Below are positions 6,358 through 7,586 of a DNA stretch of 7,586 nucleotides, one piece after another. Within the stretch, counting starts at the first letter, position 1; every line of letters starts with the position of its first letter. The stretch is from Cycloclasticus sp. (GTDB lineage: Bacteria; Pseudomonadota; Gammaproteobacteria; Methylococcales; Cycloclasticaceae). The notes beneath the pieces were generated by a model. The model was not told the DNA's origin. It was given only the letters and a program-made list of their open reading frames with translations, and made no database searches. The stretch spans positions 327 through 7,912 of the forward strand of contig JAESRY010000106.1 in NCBI GenBank assembly GCA_016764415.1, given 5' to 3'. The position numbers and the translations under genes were made by a program.

Positions 6358-7586
6358 TTAAGTATTTGATCGTGGATCAAACGCATCTCGAACCACGTCG
6401 GCAAATAAATTAGCCGCCAATACTAAGATAAACATGAATATAAAAGCAGCCGTCAATGACCACCAAACAATCGGCTCACGTGCCATTTCCAGTCGTGACG
6501 TATTAATCATATTCCCCCAACTGTAAGTTGATGGGTCAACACCAATATTAATATACGATAGGACGGCCTCAGCCAGTACCAGCCCACTAAAGTCCAATAC
6601 GATGGTAATCATGACCAGGTGCATCACATTAGGCAACACATGGCGTTTTAGTTGCTGTAAACGACTTACGCCCAACGCACGAGCAGCTAGGACATAATCC
6701 ATCTCGCGTATTTTTAATGTTTCAGCTCGAAGTAATCGGCACAACCCCGTCCATGATGTAATACCCAGAATCATACAAAGCAACAATAAGCGCATATCGG
6801 CGCGGTCTTCAACGGTGGTAAATAGTTCGGGGTTATTCGCCATATACACTTGTGCCATTAATATCGCCGCGGCTATTAACAGCACACCCGGTATAGAACT
6901 TAACGTGGTGTAAAGGTATTGAATAACGTCATCAACCCAACCCCTAAAGAAGCCAGCCATTAAACCTAAACTAATGGCAATGGGCAGCATAACAAGCGTC
7001 GTTAAAGCGCCGATAACAAGACCCGTTCGTATGCTCTTGATGGCTTGATACAATACATCTTCGCCCACCTTATCGGTGCCTAAAATATGATAATAAGGCG
7101 CCACTGCTGCCATCATTCCAATCAAACAAAAAATGACTAACAGCGTTAATGCAGCTGTTCTTAATCCGCCGGATATAAGAACACTCTTTTGCCCATAACG
7201 GAGCATTAACAAAAACAGCACGCCTAACCATGCTAACAAGCCAAGCCCTAGCCCCTTAACGCTTTTAGTCATCACATCTGACATTTTATCAGCGTCCGGC
7301 TTATCTAAATGCGCTGCTCCATAGGTTAAACGGGGGTATACCCACTGAGTAATACCAGCATCATCAATCAAAATTTCTTTTGCATAGCCGGTATGAGCAA
7401 AGGGTTCTGAATAAGTCTTTTCTACCGTTGTTCTTAAAGGCGTAAGAATAATATCAAGCACGCTTAATACTTCAGTGTGTTCGCTCGCGTTTCCATTGGT
7501 TAGGACTTTTTGTTGATGCAGGCGTATAGAATCTAAAACGCCCACCAATACAAATACCAACAAAACAGTGAGCGAAACAACACCAA
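6358..7586 (-). CDS. Peptide-type ABC importer permease (OppC/DppC/YejE-like), 5' end cut by window edge
   Basis: This inner-membrane subunit forms half of the channel of a peptide/nickel-type importer. The frame stays open to the right edge (GVVSLTV precedes the codon at 7563), so the TTG at 7563 is not the true start. Counting from that codon, a membrane segment runs from the edge to about 10, then a hydrophilic loop of about 90 residues, segments at about 104-121 and 135-157, and the MetI-type core to about 388. HILGTDKVGEDVLY (159-172) is the family hallmark before the core. The EAA coupling loop is at about 287-311 (MDYVLAARALGVS, then RHVLPN), which docks on the ATPase. The C-terminus VVRDAFDPR resembles that of YejE/DppC. 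The segment and loop before the core are not part of the usual OppC layout. serB and the matching ATPase gene follow on the same strand; a partner permease and a binding protein would be expected to the right of the window. Confidence 0.9.
   Translation of the reverse strand, partial: GVVSLTVLLVFVLVGVLDSIRLHQQKVLTNGNASEHTEVLSVLDIILTPLRTTVEKTYSEPFAHTGYAKEILIDDAGITQWVYPRLTYGAAHLDKPDADKMSDVMTKSVKGLGLGLLAWLGVLFLLMLRYGQKSVLISGGLRTAALTLLVIFCLIGMMAAVAPYYHILGTDKVGEDVLYQAIKSIRTGLVIGALTTLVMLPIAISLGLMAGFFRGWVDDVIQYLYTTLSSIPGVLLIAAAILMAQVYMANNPELFTTVEDRADMRLLLLCMILGITSWTGLCRLLRAETLKIREMDYVLAARALGVSRLQQLKRHVLPNVMHLVMITIVLDFSGLVLAEAVLSYINIGVDPSTYSWGNMINTSRLEMAREPIVWWSLTAAFIFMFILVLAANLFADVVRDAFDPRSNT

Noticed and set aside
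7561..7563. TTG as the start codon of the permease.
   Set aside because: The frame is open through the window edge and the hydrophobic segment continues upstream (GVVSLTV), so the true start is outside.
1..7586. A novel defence, mobile or CRISPR-type system.
   Set aside because: All long frames match housekeeping or transport families; no direct-repeat array, transposase, integrase, toxin-antitoxin pair or terminal inverted repeats are visible.

Overview
The window looks like an ordinary chromosomal segment of a gammaproteobacterium, with fairly AT-rich gene ends and very tight packing. The evidence is the gene set mltD, a YafS-like methyltransferase, rnhA and dnaQ, which are neighbours in Escherichia coli and pseudomonads, together with RNase HI, DNA polymerase III epsilon and MltD proteins that carry recognisably gammaproteobacterial motifs. 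I cannot name the genus from sequence alone. All seven protein genes have intact reading frames; the two at the window edges are cut (dnaQ loses its 3' end, the permease gene its 5' end).

Left block (1-1786, minus strand): a degenerate SAM methyltransferase, RNase HI (rnhA) and the polymerase III proofreading subunit (dnaQ) are read in that order. They are chained by overlapping ends: 32 bases between methyltransferase and rnhA, and an ATGA stop/start overlap between rnhA and dnaQ. This implies one transcript and coupled translation.

Divergent control region (1787-1834): only 48 bases separate the methyltransferase from mltD on the plus strand. It holds a perfect -10 hexamer facing mltD and a perfect DnaA box (TTATCCACA, 1819-1827). 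This is the most suggestive regulatory signal of the window, because the operon it precedes encodes replication proteins.

Middle (1835-3442, plus strand): mltD encodes an outer-membrane lytic transglycosylase lipoprotein with three LysM repeats. gloB, which lies between mltD and the methyltransferase in E. coli, is absent here.

Right block (3473-7586, minus strand): a peptide-type ABC importer permease (5' end outside the window), phosphoserine phosphatase (serB) and a fused double ATPase subunit of the same kind of importer. serB sits between the two transporter genes, 4 bases from the ATPase gene. The ATPase carries two Cys4 motifs of the kind that bind [4Fe-4S] clusters in DppD-type proteins. 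The permease has an extra membrane segment and a periplasmic loop ahead of the usual OppC/DppC core.

I see no mobile element, CRISPR array, tRNA, rRNA or defence system. No intergenic stretch exceeds about 50 bases. No clear intrinsic terminator was found.
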